Of a stretch of DNA of 64,000 nt, positions 24,331 through 36,511 are shown piece by piece. Source of the stretch: Thamnaconus septentrionalis (lineage: Eukaryota; Chordata; Actinopteri; Tetraodontiformes; Monacanthidae). Position 1 is the first letter of the stretch. Every line of letters begins with the position of its first letter. The notes under the pieces were generated by a model. That model was not told the origin of the DNA and ran no database searches. It was given only the letters and a program-made list of their open reading frames with translations. Location: contig CM020511.1 of the NCBI GenBank assembly GCA_009823395.1, positions 11,807,001-11,871,000 on the forward strand. Reading direction: 5' to 3'. A program made the position numbers and the translations under genes.

Positions 24331-27300
24331 AAAATATCCGGTTACATTGTCAAAATAAAGTCCTCATAATCCACCAGTTTGCATCATTTTGCTTCATGCA
24401 AGGTACTTGCGAGGACATCCAATCCAAAGAATGATTAAACAGTTCAATAAGAAATCTGGAGAACTGAAAGGAAATTAACTACAGATATACCTATATTGTC
24501 TGTGAATTTAAATGTTTATAAATAGACTGCGCTTTCCGGCCCGGCCCGGTGCTTTACCACTTCCATTTTACATGGGCGGGGTTAAGGGCTGTCAAAACTG
24601 AGAACAAACGTCACAATTTTACAATATAATAACAAATGACGTGGAGCTCCCAATAATATAGTTTTTAAATTAACAATGGGCTACCTTAACCTAACATAAA
24701 GGAAGCATGAACATTTTAATTAGTCACAAAGATTAAAACAACAACAACAACAACAAACGTTACTATTCATAATGCAGAATGTGAAGCAAACGCAAGCATG
24801 AACAACGACATCAATAACATCAATCACATTAAGAACAAAAATCTATCTTTTACAAGATTTACCTCTGCTATGTCTTCATTGTGTTTTCCTTGGCTCAGTA
24901 ATAAGGACAAAATCTTGTCCAATAAAATGTGCAGTATTTTTGTCTTGTCAAAAAACAAAAAGTAAGAGTTTCAAAGTATCAGTCCCTCGAGTGAAAGGTT
25001 GATCGATGCATGTCTGGCTCAGTGTGTGTGTTTCTGTCCTGTAGCCTATATGGTGTGACTTTGACAAGTTGCGCCTGCCTCTGAAAATGCAGAGTCCCGG
25101 CCAGTGTTTTTTCTAAGGAGATGCATTTGCATGTCTCCCTCCTCATCACCCAAAGAGGAGGGTGCATATGAACTCTTGCTGTGTTCTCCCATGTTTCTTC
25201 CCCCTTTTTAAAAAATGACTTCAAAATAATTTCTCAAGATAAATACTAATGAGTCAAAAGTGTTTTTTTATTTGTCTATCTGCTAATGTATTGCTACCAT
25301 TTTAAAGTAGAGGGAATGTATATAACTTTTTATGATAGTGGGAATTGTCTGAATATTGTCATGAAATTTGTCTTTGTCATACTGATAGCTGTAGGTCTGC
25401 TGGCGTCTATGTCCTTTTTCAATGTTATTTTTGCAACTTTTGGCCGTCACCAGATAGCTGAGCTTTTTAATTACATAGATCATCACTGTTGCCCCCAGGT
25501 AAGTAATGAATGTGCCACCTTAAACTGCCCTTGAACAGCTATTAACGTGTCCATCACCTTGAAGTACTATCAATTTTCTGAGGGAGTTGACATATTTACC
25601 TGAGTACCTTACCTACCCAAGGACTCCTCTAAACCTAACTTAAATCAGAGCTCCAACTATATATTTTGGACCAGCCAGAACAGAAGCATTTTTGTTGACT
25701 TTCTGAACATACCAGACAAGCTTAAAGTACTCTTCAGGGAAAAATAAACAATAGCTGCACTTGTTGCACTAATAAAACATTGCTTGCGCTCCATTGTGAA
25801 GGCTTCGGAGGCAATGGCCTTTCCTGTGGCTGCGACACAAAAAGCTGTTCCGTGTTTTGTGCCTGTTTGTTGCGCGAAACTAAGTGAGAGTGCTCACTGT
25901 ATACATGAGCCTAATCACGCATAGCATCTAAAGTGGTTTCCAGTAAAGCACAATGTTTGATTTCCATTGTTTCGATCAGAATAAGCATTGCAGCCAGCGG
26001 GTATGCCACAGCGAGACATGTGTACCACCCACGGTGGGAGAAAATACTCCAGTGGCCACATTGTGCCGCAGGAATTCATATTTGCAAACATTGCAAACAG
26101 ATTACATCAACACACAGATTTAGAAAGTCCCAGCATGGAACAACCCAGGACAACCAAAATATTTCCATATATTAGAAAACAAATCTCATGCACTATTGAT
26201 TAAAAAAAATGGAATAAAAGCATTAACCAAAGCATTAAAAAGCATTAACCAAAAAAATAAATAAATGAATCAGTACTTTTGCTTAGAGAATGAACTTCAA
26301 CAAAAATAAATAGATAAGTGTATGGACTTGAATAACCTTTCAGACCTACCATGAATTAGTCTTATGCAACAGACTTTTGTGTTCTAACTGTTGTGTCACT
26401 GTGACTGAGGTTGCTAAGTTAACGGAACGCAAGCAAACTTCTCTCCAAGCTGATCTGAATATTAAGCAGTGTTTCACAAACTTACAAGCAACTTTTTCCA
26501 GTAATGTATCAAATATGTAAGAGCAACATCGATATGGATTTAAGCAAATTTTCCTGCAGTCAGGATCAGAAAATCCAGACGCATTTGAGAAATTAGACAC
26601 AATCTTTCTTTCAACCCACCCAACCATTAATTGTAGAATGACTCTGTATTTGCAGTCACAATATGACACCTTAGAGGAAACAACTTTATCTCTGGGCTCA
26701 CCCAGTACATGTCATATTTAACAATAGCAGGCTATCAAAGGGGTGGAGAGGGACAGCTAGATTGACCACGATGCTAAAAAAAATAATTAAAAAACACTGA
26801 GTAAAAAACGATGCACATTTCACCTCTGTTTCCTTTCTGTCAAGATAGATTGCAGAATACAAAGTTCGAACAAGCTCATTACACTGTCTTTGGTAATTTA
26901 TTTCATGTGTAATTAACTATAGAAGACCACTTCTGGGAAGGTGGTCTTAGCAGGAAATCGTTGTCACTCTCACCACAGAAAGGCTTCAAGTGTTGCCAGT
27001 TGGTTTAATTTATTCTCAAATAAATCTTGTTTATGTGTATTTAAAGGATTTTAGAACACTTTTATTTATGAAGATCTTGAGGCATCAGGTTGGTTTCATT
27101 ACCTGGATGTATGAGTGGGCCAGGGCTTACTAAAGACATGGAGGAAGGACAGAGGTGACATCTGTATGCTGTGTGGTGCCACATTGTCATCTCACAGCTG
27201 ATGACATGATGAATCAAAGAATCATTATATTAATAAAATAAAATATTCAATATTTTACTATTACTAGCAAATGCTAGTAAACTATCTGAAAGACAAATTT

Positions 27301-29449
27301 TGGTTAAAATGCATATTAAAAAAATGATGGTTTGTTAGAACTGTCTAAATTTTCTCATTAGACATTTAACATTCATTTACAAAACTCAAGCTACCTAATT
27401 AAACAGTGGTGCATCATATACTGTGTGTGGGTGACAGACTAACTAAGGCATGCGTGTGTGCTTGCGTGCGTGCGCGTGGATGCATGTGCGTGCGCTTACA
27501 TGCATGCGTGTGTACGTGTGTCGATAACATCCTAGCAGACTGGCTACTAGCCAGCCATGGGCAAGCTCACCCTGCCGTTTGATGTCGTGGGTTGGCTCCA
27601 GGCAGACCAAGCATTGTGTCCCAAACAATGAACCCCAGACCCGCTGCACTATAAACATGTCCCTTTGGGGGCGTTTTCCATAGACATTTTGCAGGAGACA
27701 CCCAAACCCCAGGAAGTCTGACCCCGACATTTCCAAATTTAGTCGCTCTCAAGCTTCAAATACTGCTGACTTGGCATTAATGAGTGCCTGACTCCAGTTT
27801 AGTGGTAATGCCCTTGGAATTTTGACAGTTGAGTGCATGTAGGAGGCATTTCTGTTACAATAACTCAAACTAAATTTGTAAGTTTATGCTGTTTGGCTGC
27901 TCTGCTTTAATGCCATCTGTACAGTATAAACGCCACTGAATGACAAGGTTGTGGTGATCCACTTATTTTAGGCATGTACCTAATGTACCTGGCAAACAAA
28001 AAATAACTAAATATTACTATGAATTCATGATTTTATCCCTAAATTTGAGCCACAGTGGACTTCGATGAAAATTCAGAAATTATTAAAGCAGAACGTTCAA
28101 CGACCAAAGATATTTTTTGTTAAACATTGCAAAAATAAGTACAGTATAATCTGATAACTTAATTAAGAAGTAATTAAGTATTTTTCTATTCTTACGGCTT
28201 TGAACAAAATAATTTACAGTCTTACAACTTTTAGCTAAACACGTTCTACATACAGTCATATTAATCAATGCATAAATAAATAAGATTTTGGTAATTGCCA
28301 ATGCTGTGAATTCAGGGGCAGGACATTTTTTTGTGGTCTAATTAATTTGCTAAGCACTGTATGACACTCTCTGGAGTCATTCTGGTGATAGTCAAAAGGT
28401 AAGTCAAAGGGAACTTCTAATTAAAGGAAATACTTAAGACTTAAGACTCCATCCATTGCATGACAACGCCACAAAGTCTCTTTGTGATACCTTGAACCTA
28501 AGTTTTAAATTCTGCCAGGCAAGGCAAGGGTGTTTGTAATGTGTGAAGCGACTGCTGGTAACAGATCAACTCCCATCCAGATACTAAATTGAACTTACTT
28601 GAAGCCTGTTGACAGGCATGTGGGGCATGCAGTCAGGTCACACTTGCACACAGAATAATGCAGAGGACTTAAAGTAGATTTAATGGAACACGATCCCACT
28701 TTGTTCCGGCCTCCGATGGTTCTCGCAACAACATACTATAAAGTTACAGTGGTTTGGTCTGAGGAGAAAAAGCAGCCGGGGCTGCCATGAGTACCTCCCT
28801 CTATAGTTATGTTGATATACAATGAAACACTTTGATGAGTAGGATTAAAGGCACTGTAGCCTTGAGGTGGCAAAAGGAAACATCAGAAATTTCCTCTTGG
28901 TCTTGGAGAGTGGCATCGCGTAGACTCTCCTCTATATTACTCTAGTCTACGCCATATAGTAAAATAGAGGAGAGAAGGGAAGTGAAGACGAGAAGCTTCT
29001 ACCTGTTTGTAAAATGTTCATGAAACTTTTTTTCTGTGTTCTATATCAACACAAATTACAAGGTGTTGTGTTTAAACCTGAAAAGGCTGTACTGTTGTTG
29101 CATTTATGTGTGTATGTTCACATATGTTGAGATACTTTTTAACATGTGATTTTGGACCCCAGGAAGAATAGTCGCTGCTAAGGCAGTGAATAATGGTGAT
29201 CCATAATAAACTAATAAACTGCTGTAAATAAAAACATTTGACAATGTAATTAATTAAATAATTTATGTTACATTAAATGTACAAATTGTGTTTTCAAATT
29301 CCATTTTTTTAAAGGTTAAAAAAGCTATTCTTTGATCCAAGAACTTGCCTATCTTTTTTCCAATCACTTTTGGTTTGAAAATGAAATGAAAACTACTTTC
29401 TTAAATTTTGAGAGAATGACCGTCTTGAGCGCTAACAGCATGCAGTACC
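24331..29449. other. Intergenic region between azin1 and atp6v1c1
   Basis: No exons recognised on either strand. The proximal 250 bases include a GC-rich patch (24535-24590) in the head-to-head arrangement with atp6v1c1. The rest is AT-rich, with a GTGCGT-type alternating run at about 27450-27525 and overlapping inverted repeats near 28918-28974. The scattered ORFs of 60-107 codons look random. Confidence 0.7.
28918..28974. repeat. Two overlapping inverted repeats (mutually exclusive hairpins)
   Basis: Arms 28918-28926 (gcgtagact) and 28944-28952 pair perfectly over 9 bp. Arms 28925-28935 (ctctcctctat) and 28964-28974 pair perfectly over 11 bp. The arms interleave, so both stems cannot form at once without a pseudoknot. 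The position is about 1.1 kb upstream of the atp6v1c1 start codon. Confidence 0.8.
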
Positions 29450-29663
29450 CAATGGGTGCAGCTAGGAGCGCTGCTGAGTGTCTTTACTGGGCACAGATTG
29501 CGTGAGGCCTTCCGGTTCCTCTGGCAGATCAGCTGACTCTGATGCTGCTGTCAGGACGCCTCACGAAGTGCATTGAATAGCAAGTATGAAAATAAACGAG
29601 CCCTAGAAACCACCGCCACCTGCATTTTCCCACCACTCGCGGACACCTTTTTGATATTTACGG
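29450..29663 (+). promoter_or_regulatory. atp6v1c1: atp6v1c1 promoter and untranslated first exon
   Basis: GC-richer than its surroundings, with an ETS-type CTTCCGG (near 29509) and E-box CAGCTG (near 29530). A GTGAGT donor follows 29663. Intron 1 runs to the acceptor before 30076; the start codon is in exon 2. The exact start site is not visible. Confidence 0.5.
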
Positions 29664-30104
29664 GTGAGTAAAATCGATTAAATCCACAAACACCGCATCC
29701 AGTATTTTGTTGTTGTTTTGAGGAAGGCTAAGTGGCTAACGGGAACTGCTAGCTAATCCCTTCTGTACGTCTCCTGACCTTAACCATCTTTTCGCTAACT
29801 GTGAGTTGTAAACATGTGCGTCGCATTCTTATCCGTAGCTTTGTTAGATAGTGCAACCCCCCCTCCCCCAAAATGTCAGAGAATGCCGTATACAATGCCC
29901 GGGAATCAGAAATGTCAGTATTGTGACCTATGCATTGAATATCCCCTGGTTCAAGTACATAATTCCATTGCTTTCTGTTGATGTCCATATTGTTTACACT
30001 ACGTTAGGAAGAAGCGTATTAATGCACGTTGTATCATCGATAAATAACTGCAGCGTTTTTACGCATTTCTCCCAGACTTCTGTGGCGGCAGCCGCGCTGT
30101 TACA

Positions 30105-33100
30105 ATGACAGAGTTTTGGTTGATCTCTGCTCCGGGCGAGAAGACCTGCCAGCAGACATGGGACAAAATGATGGCAGCCACCACACGAACCAACAATCTT
30201 TCAGTTAACCACAAGTTCAACATCCCGGACCTCAAGGTTAGCTATCAGTCTCTGTTTGAGCCAAGTAAATACATATTGTTCAAATAAAAAGCAACAAATA
30301 CAAACGTTGTTTTTAAGACTTAAAAGTATATCATTGTAAATGACTTACCTCTTATAACCACTGTCAAGAATTCACCGCTGGTGTGTATGGGACACAGCCT
30401 TTAGCCAGATCCGTTGTCTGCATGTTGAAGTGTTGGTCTGGTGAAGTTTTCATCCAAAGAGCAGCTCGTGTGTCTAGTTTTGTCCCCCTCGGTGCTGAAG
30501 GTGAAGTAACCCCACTGACCTCACTGCCATGCCGGCTGCAATGTTCTCCTGGAATTGTTAGCGATGCATGAATAACTATGGACAAAGAGGCGCTGTCCTA
30601 AGCACATAGGGCCCCCTGGATGTCACTGCAGACTGCAGACTGCAGACTGAACTTCAGATGGCACTGTTTAAACACAACCCTGCTGACACAACTTTCAAAA
30701 AAAATTGCCCTAGATGTTAGCACCAATGAGTCAAAAGTCATAATGTGTTGACATTTATCTTTCTTGTTGTTGCGCTGAACAGGTGGGAACACTGGATGTC
30801 TTGGTGGGGCTTTCCGATGAATTGGCCAAGCTAGACTCCTTTGTTGAAAGGTATGCTTCAGCTGTGTTTGTATTTGAACTTCAATCACATTGTTATTTGG
30901 TATCTTAAAATTGTAATAAATTCAAATCTCTTCTAACATTTGCATTATTTGCACTGCTTGGATGCAGCTGCTTTGCCACTTGTTAATCCCCATTCTTTAC
31001 TTTCTGACACTGAGGAATTTCACAGGGGGCTGACGATAGTGGGTATTTTAGTCTAAATTTAACAATTTACAGTGAGCTAAAGCATCCACAGCTATTTTTG
31101 TCATATTTACTCATGGCAACTTATGTCCCACTTGCATGTGAGTTTGTTGGAAACATTGAGATCACAGAGTCACACCTAGCCAATAGCGACTGATCCACTT
31201 TGCTTCCTCTTTTGGTTTTTCCAGCACTCTCAGAAAGGCAAGTTAAGCAACATGGTGTCATTGGTTTCATTGCAGTCTTTATGGTTTCGTTTATCAAAAG
31301 TGAAAATAACTCAAACAACTCAAATACTTAAAGCTTTGATTGCTTTTTGTTTTTCTTTATTACTAGTATATGTTAAAAGTATCATTACAAACAGTAATTT
31401 TCCTCTTCTGTTAATGCAGCCATGCTTTTATGTTTACTGTTTGCGTAATGTTTGTACCACAAGGTTGTGTGAGTATATAGTTAAAACCGACATTTTGTGC
31501 TGGAAGTTTGTGTTGAGCACAGCGTGATTTGATGTCTCCTGCTTGTTCACAGTGTGGTGAAGAAGGTTGCTCAGTACATGGCCGATGTGCTGGAGGACAG
31601 TCGAGACAAAGTACAGGAGAACCTGCTGGCCAATGGAGGTACAATTTACAACAGAATGTCTCGCTGTTATTTTGTTATGAAAATCTTGTCAGGAGTGAGT
31701 GTGAAGCCGGGTTTGAAAGGCGATTATATTGTGACAACCGTTTTCTGGATCAGCTCATATAATTTCATATATATATAGTTTCATGTCTTTTGTAGTGCCT
31801 GATGATCAATAATAATAATTTTTTTAACCGGTGTGCAGTTTTGCAGTGTTTTGTTTTGCCAAAGAGACATTGGTGTACAAAGATATGTGACATTAGCTGT
31901 TTGTTTAAACACCAAGATCCAACATTGGGAAAGTGCCATATTACTATGTTTTATTTTAATGTTATACGATACAAAAAAGTAACAAATAACCCAATAGCTA
32001 ATTAACCTTTTTTTCCCCTCTTCTTATAGTTGATCTTGTCACCTACATTACTAGGTTTCAGTGGGACATGGCAAAATATCCCATCAAACAGTCACTCAAA
32101 AATATTTCGGAAATCATCTCAAAGGTGCGTCTGCGTTTGCTAAAAGCACTGTTCTCCTTTCCTCGACGAAGTGGCTGCGCAGGTTTGCCTTAAGTTCATG
32201 ACCGCTCTCGATTTATTCCAGCAAGTCACTCAGATTGACAACGATTTGAAGACAAGAGCATCAGCCTACAACAACCTGAAGGGGAACCTGCAGAACTTGG
32301 AGAGAAAGAATGCGTAAGCCACAGCTAAAATGAATAAATCATTATCTCATGAATAACTCATCAGCAGTAATTGTGTTGTCTATATTTTGTACTTTTTACC
32401 AGAGCGTCAAAATTGAGTTGAACTAATTCAAAAAGATTTTGCTTTCCTGCAATTTAACCTCAGTGTGTAAACATAACATTCTGAATCAAGCAGAAGACGT
32501 GTATTTGATTAACTATTGCCAGGCACCATAACATCAAATTGCATTTAAAATCCGCTGGCACTTTTAAATATAAGTCATCCTCGCTCATCACCTGTGTTTT
32601 TGAATTACTGGCTAGGATTCTGTGCCCTACTGCTTCTTCTTTTTCTTTTCTTTTTTTAAACAAAAGTATGTAAAAAAGTGCATGTAGTATGTCAACATGT
32701 CATTCCTATTCTAATCACTAGAACAAGATATATTTCATAATGTTCTGTCAGAGCTCCATTGGCTTTATTTCTTGTTTATCTGTTTTTGAAATGAATATGT
32801 TCCAAGATTTAAGCCAAGTCCCAGTCAGGAAGACGGATGAGTCCAGGGAGCTCAAATAACGAGACGAGGAAATTCTTTACCGTGTTGTTGTAACACTGTT
32901 GTCTGCCACCAGGGGGAGCCTGCTAACCAGGAGCCTCGCCGACATCGTCAAGAAAGACGACTTTGTACTAAATTCAGAGTACCTCATAACTCTTCTCGTG
33001 GTTGTACCAAAGTGAGTGTGGACTCTTTAGGATCTCGCTGTGGTGAAGTTGGACCGGAATGTTGATTGGTTCGATGTTGTTTAATTTTTTTTGTCCCTCA

Positions 33101-34628
33101 GGGTGTCGTACGCCGACTGGCAGAAAACATATGAAACACTGGCTGAGATGGTGGTTCCTCGCTCATCAAAGTGAGTGATGTCTTTACGCCAACTCCACTG
33201 GATGAAAAGCATTTTCAGACACCAAATGAATATTGTCGCATTAACTCGAGTATCAGTATGTGAGAGGAAAATAGCTGACACCACGTTTTCTTTCAGTCTG
33301 CTGTTTGAAGACAGTGACAGCGGGATGTTCAGTGTCACTCTCTTCATGAAAGCTGTTGATGACTTCAAACACAAAGCCAGGGAGAACAAGTGAGAGCTTT
33401 TCTGTCAGACTAACACCACCCACTCAAACTAAATGTGTGTGAGCTGCAATGAACAAGCGAACCTGACTCCTGCCGTGAACTCTGCTTTCCCAGGTTCATG
33501 GTGAGAGACTTTCAGTATAACGAAGAGGAGATGAAGGCTGACAAAGAGGAGATGAACAGGCTCTCAACTGATAAAAAGAAACAGTTTGTAAGGAAGCAGG
33601 ATATGTTTGATATTTTTATTTATTTTCATCACTGTTTGTTCACCAGAGATATGGGCGTGTCGCCTGAAGAGAAACAGAGCCCTTTCTATTGAGGGTCTCT
33701 CTTTGAGAAACAGATGGTATATATTGTTGGTTGCACAGGTGTAGCTTGTACTTCTGGTTAACACTGAGGCACTGCCTCATCAAAATGGTAAAACCTACAT
33801 TACTCCTCTGTGATCTGCAGGGGCCACTTGTCCGATGGCTGAAAGTGAATTTCAGTGAGGCCTTCATCGCATGGATCCACATCAAAGCATTGAGGGTCTT
33901 CGTGGAGTCTGTTTTAAGGTCTGTAGATCTTAACAACAATCAATAAGTTAAAGTATATTCTGACAGGACCGACAACCTTTGTAATTTTTTTTTAACTGAG
34001 CGTATTATGTAATGTATCTCTCCAGATATGGGCTGCCCGTGAACTTTCAGGCTATGCTCCTGCAGCCGACCAAAAAGACCATGAAGAAGCTGAGGGAGGT
34101 GCTCAACGATCTGTACAAACATCTGGACAGTAGTGCAGCAGCCATCATTGATGTGAGTGTTGAGATAACTTAATGTAAAGTTTTCCTCTCCTTTTTTAAA
34201 AAAAAAAAACCCTCAAATTTGTAGAATCAGAAACACCAACCAGGCATGATTATTGAAAATAAGAAATTAGGGTTCAAACAACAAGAACACCGGTTTGTGA
34301 TATTTTTAATTTATTACATTTAGTTCAGAAAAAAAATAAGGAAGGTGTAATTTCTTGTCTTCCTCACTGGTTTTATCAACATTGATGGGACCATCAATGT
34401 TGGGATTGTCCCATACCCGCTTCTTCCATACCCGCTCAGGAAGAAGCGGGTATGGAAAATGAATGAATGAATGAAGATGTTATTTTTTATATTCAATTTC
34501 ACTAACCAGCAATATGTTTCCCTCTTCAGTCTGCGATGGACATCCCTGGCCTTAACCTGAGCCAGCAGGAATATTATCCCTATGTCTACTACAAGATTGA
34601 TTGCAACCTCTTGGACTTTAAAGTGTAA
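30105..34628 (+). CDS. atp6v1c1: V-type proton ATPase subunit C1 (V1 sector)
   Basis: Twelve coding exons: 30105-30236, 30783-30850, 31553-31638, 32030-32124, 32222-32313, 32913-33011, 33102-33170, 33297-33389, 33494-33587, 33821-33918, 34026-34152 and 34530-34628. They encode 383 residues (human ATP6V1C1 is 382) with consistent phases. The start [20 protein letters not shown] and the end [13 protein letters not shown] are the family termini. The protein is one all-helical/mixed subunit C fold with head and foot lobes and no membrane segments. It bridges the peripheral stalks (E/G) and subunit a of the proton pump at lysosomes, endosomes and plasma membrane, and its release controls reversible V1-Vo disassembly. 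The exon 2 AUG lies 29 bases into the exon. Teleosts usually carry two copies (a and b), which I cannot tell apart here. Confidence 0.96.
34377..34455. repeat. Two adjacent near-perfect palindromes in atp6v1c1 intron 12
   Basis: 34377-34388 and 34391-34402 form a 12-bp perfect inverted repeat with a 2-base spacer. 34411-34425 (ccatacccgcttctt) and 34441-34455 form a 15-bp perfect stem with a 15-base loop. A short gaat tandem run (34461-34476) follows. The second stem resembles a fold-back of the terminal piece of the fish repeat seen at 14004 and 49021. Confidence 0.75.
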
Positions 34629-35194
34629 CCACTTCCACATTTTGCTTTCATTTGAAGTGGTCATTAAGTGGAGTTTTTTTTTCCTGGTGCACAGACTGCC
34701 CCCCCTCCCCACGCTTTTCAAAGCCTCACTGCCATCTTCACCCTCATCAGCTGCTTAAATGTCAGCACTGCATGTCTATTCCTCGTGGTGAAATAAATTC
34801 ATCAGAAATCTCCAATCACTTTTACAACAAAGGGACGGAAAAGTCTTTTAAATTATGTTTTGTTTACAGCGTATTTATCTGTCAGGCCGCACTGATGAAT
34901 TGAGTTTTGATGTGAAACGGATCAAAGGAATCGTACGAGGGAGTTGTGTCCATGCTGTGTCATTCCACGTGTGCTGGTGTATTAATTAACACATCTTTTT
35001 GTGACTGTCTTTTACATGCGGGTAATATTTCAGTGTGTCGTTGGAAACCATAACCGATGTGTGTTTCTAAGTTTGCGGCTGTCCTTGCAGACATTGTGCA
35101 ACAAAGATGTGACGAGTGTATGTTGTGGTTTTATGTTGTGTATATTTACTGTCAAAAGAGATCTGTATAAGAGTACTGTGGACGCCATTGATTG

Positions 35195-35200
35195 AATAAA
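35195..35200 (+). terminator. atp6v1c1: atp6v1c1 polyadenylation signal
   Basis: AATAAA about 570 bases past the stop codon. The 3' UTR 34629 to about 35220 has no further ORF. Confidence 0.65.
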
Positions 35201-35224
35201 TATAATTCATGACTGGAACAATTG

Positions 35225-36100
35225 TCTTTGTGACTGTGAATGAAGAACGGCTATTTTGCGTAGTGTGCAGAATTGAGGGTAGTTTCAACAGCAGAGGCCG
35301 TACAGGGCGACGAGCATGTGCGTCAAGAGGATAATAGTCTGTTGTGAAGAGGAATCCTCTGCAAAGTCTTGTGCTGACTGATGATCATATGCTCTGCCTT
35401 GAACCACTTCCAGGAAGGCTTCTCTTCTCGTGATCGGAAGGTCAGAATCCCCAGACCAACTGGAAATTTTGGTGGAAAGTGGCAACTGCTTGTCTCCACC
35501 CTTACCACCACCACTGAGGGTGCTTGAGCGAGGCCCCTGCTGCTCCTAGTGTTAACCACTGAAGTTAACTATGAATAGGATGGGTCAAATGCAGAGAGTT
35601 CTTAGAAACATTTAACAAGACCTCAGTGATGCGAGTTAAAAACTGATAAATGAATGAAAGAGTATCATAAATCAACTATAACAGAGGCGGGAAAATGCTC
35701 ATAAGCGCAATATCGTTATTATACAATAAAGAAAAAACAGACACATGACATTATGAACATTGTGTCCGCTTCAGTATTGTCTTACCTTGGGTACTTGCTA
35801 CCAGATATTTGTCACCAATATATCAATATTCTGTGTGAGTCGGTCAATCATTCTATTATTGTAGGCATTCCCGTATGCCTTTGCAATGTAAACCACGAAA
35901 CCAATGTAAAACAATAAGCTTTAGCCATTTCAACACAACAAGATGATGATGTGATAATGTTCAGCAGTAGGAGTGGAACATACAGTCATTTTAATAATCA
36001 AAAAACTTTATGAACAATAACAAAATTCCATAAATCTCTAAACGGATGCATTTTGTAATTTAACACGTATGACAAGCCAAATATAGATGTGGAGACGTTT
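35225..36100. other. Intergenic region between atp6v1c1 and spire1
   Basis: Only about 1 kb separates the two genes, which point the same way. 35281-35560 looks like an old interspersed repeat: it contains gagggtgcttgagcgaggcc, a string common in teleost repeats. The rest is AT-rich with no recognised feature. Confidence 0.5.
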
Positions 36101-36148
36101 TGCGCGCGCTCACGCACGCACGCGCGCGCACACACACACGTGTGCATG
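36101..36148. repeat. Alternating purine-pyrimidine tract (CG/CA), Z-DNA-prone
   Basis: tgcgcgcgct, cacgcacgca, cgcgcgcgca, cacacacacg, tgtgcatg follow each other almost without interruption, about 360 bases upstream of the spire1 start codon. Confidence 0.8.
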
Positions 36149-36189
36149 AGAGCGTGGGAGTGAGAGAGAAAGCAGGAGAGTCATGTGAT

Positions 36190-36511
36190 GATGGACTGAG
36201 CTCGCCTCCTTGCTGGGTTGTGATGCGAGACGCGCACGGTGCTGGTCGACGCCACTGAGACACATCGCAGGCAGGCAGCCCTCACACACACACACACATA
36301 CACCGCCTTCACTCCGCCTCTGCCGGAACCTGACCGGGCTGAGGCGGGAGAGAAAACCCTTCTCCCCTACAGCCGCCACCGCCAACACCGCCGTTGCACT
36401 GCTGCCGTTCCGGGGAGGAGGCAAGCAAGCGGGAGCGCATCGATGCCTCCGGGTCCCCTCGACCTACTCCTGTTCTCATCATCGGGCCTGCCGCGCTGAG
36501 ATAATGAAAGG
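36190..36511 (+). promoter_or_regulatory. spire1: spire1 CpG-rich promoter and 5' UTR
   Basis: CpG-dense sequence that continues into exon 1 (to about 36920) and includes a short CA run (36283-36298). The AUG at 36512 has A at -3 and G at +4. An AUG eight bases upstream (36504) opens a short frame that ends within exon 1 ([14 protein letters not shown]). The transcription start is not visible. Confidence 0.55.

Noticed and set aside
26346..26669. 107-codon minus-strand ORF in the azin1-atp6v1c1 gap
   Set aside because: No similarity to known families, random-looking composition, no flanking splice or polyadenylation logic.
29525..29540. TFEB/CLEAR element for lysosomal control of atp6v1c1
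   Set aside because: The E-box is CAGCTG, not the CACGTG core of CLEAR sites.
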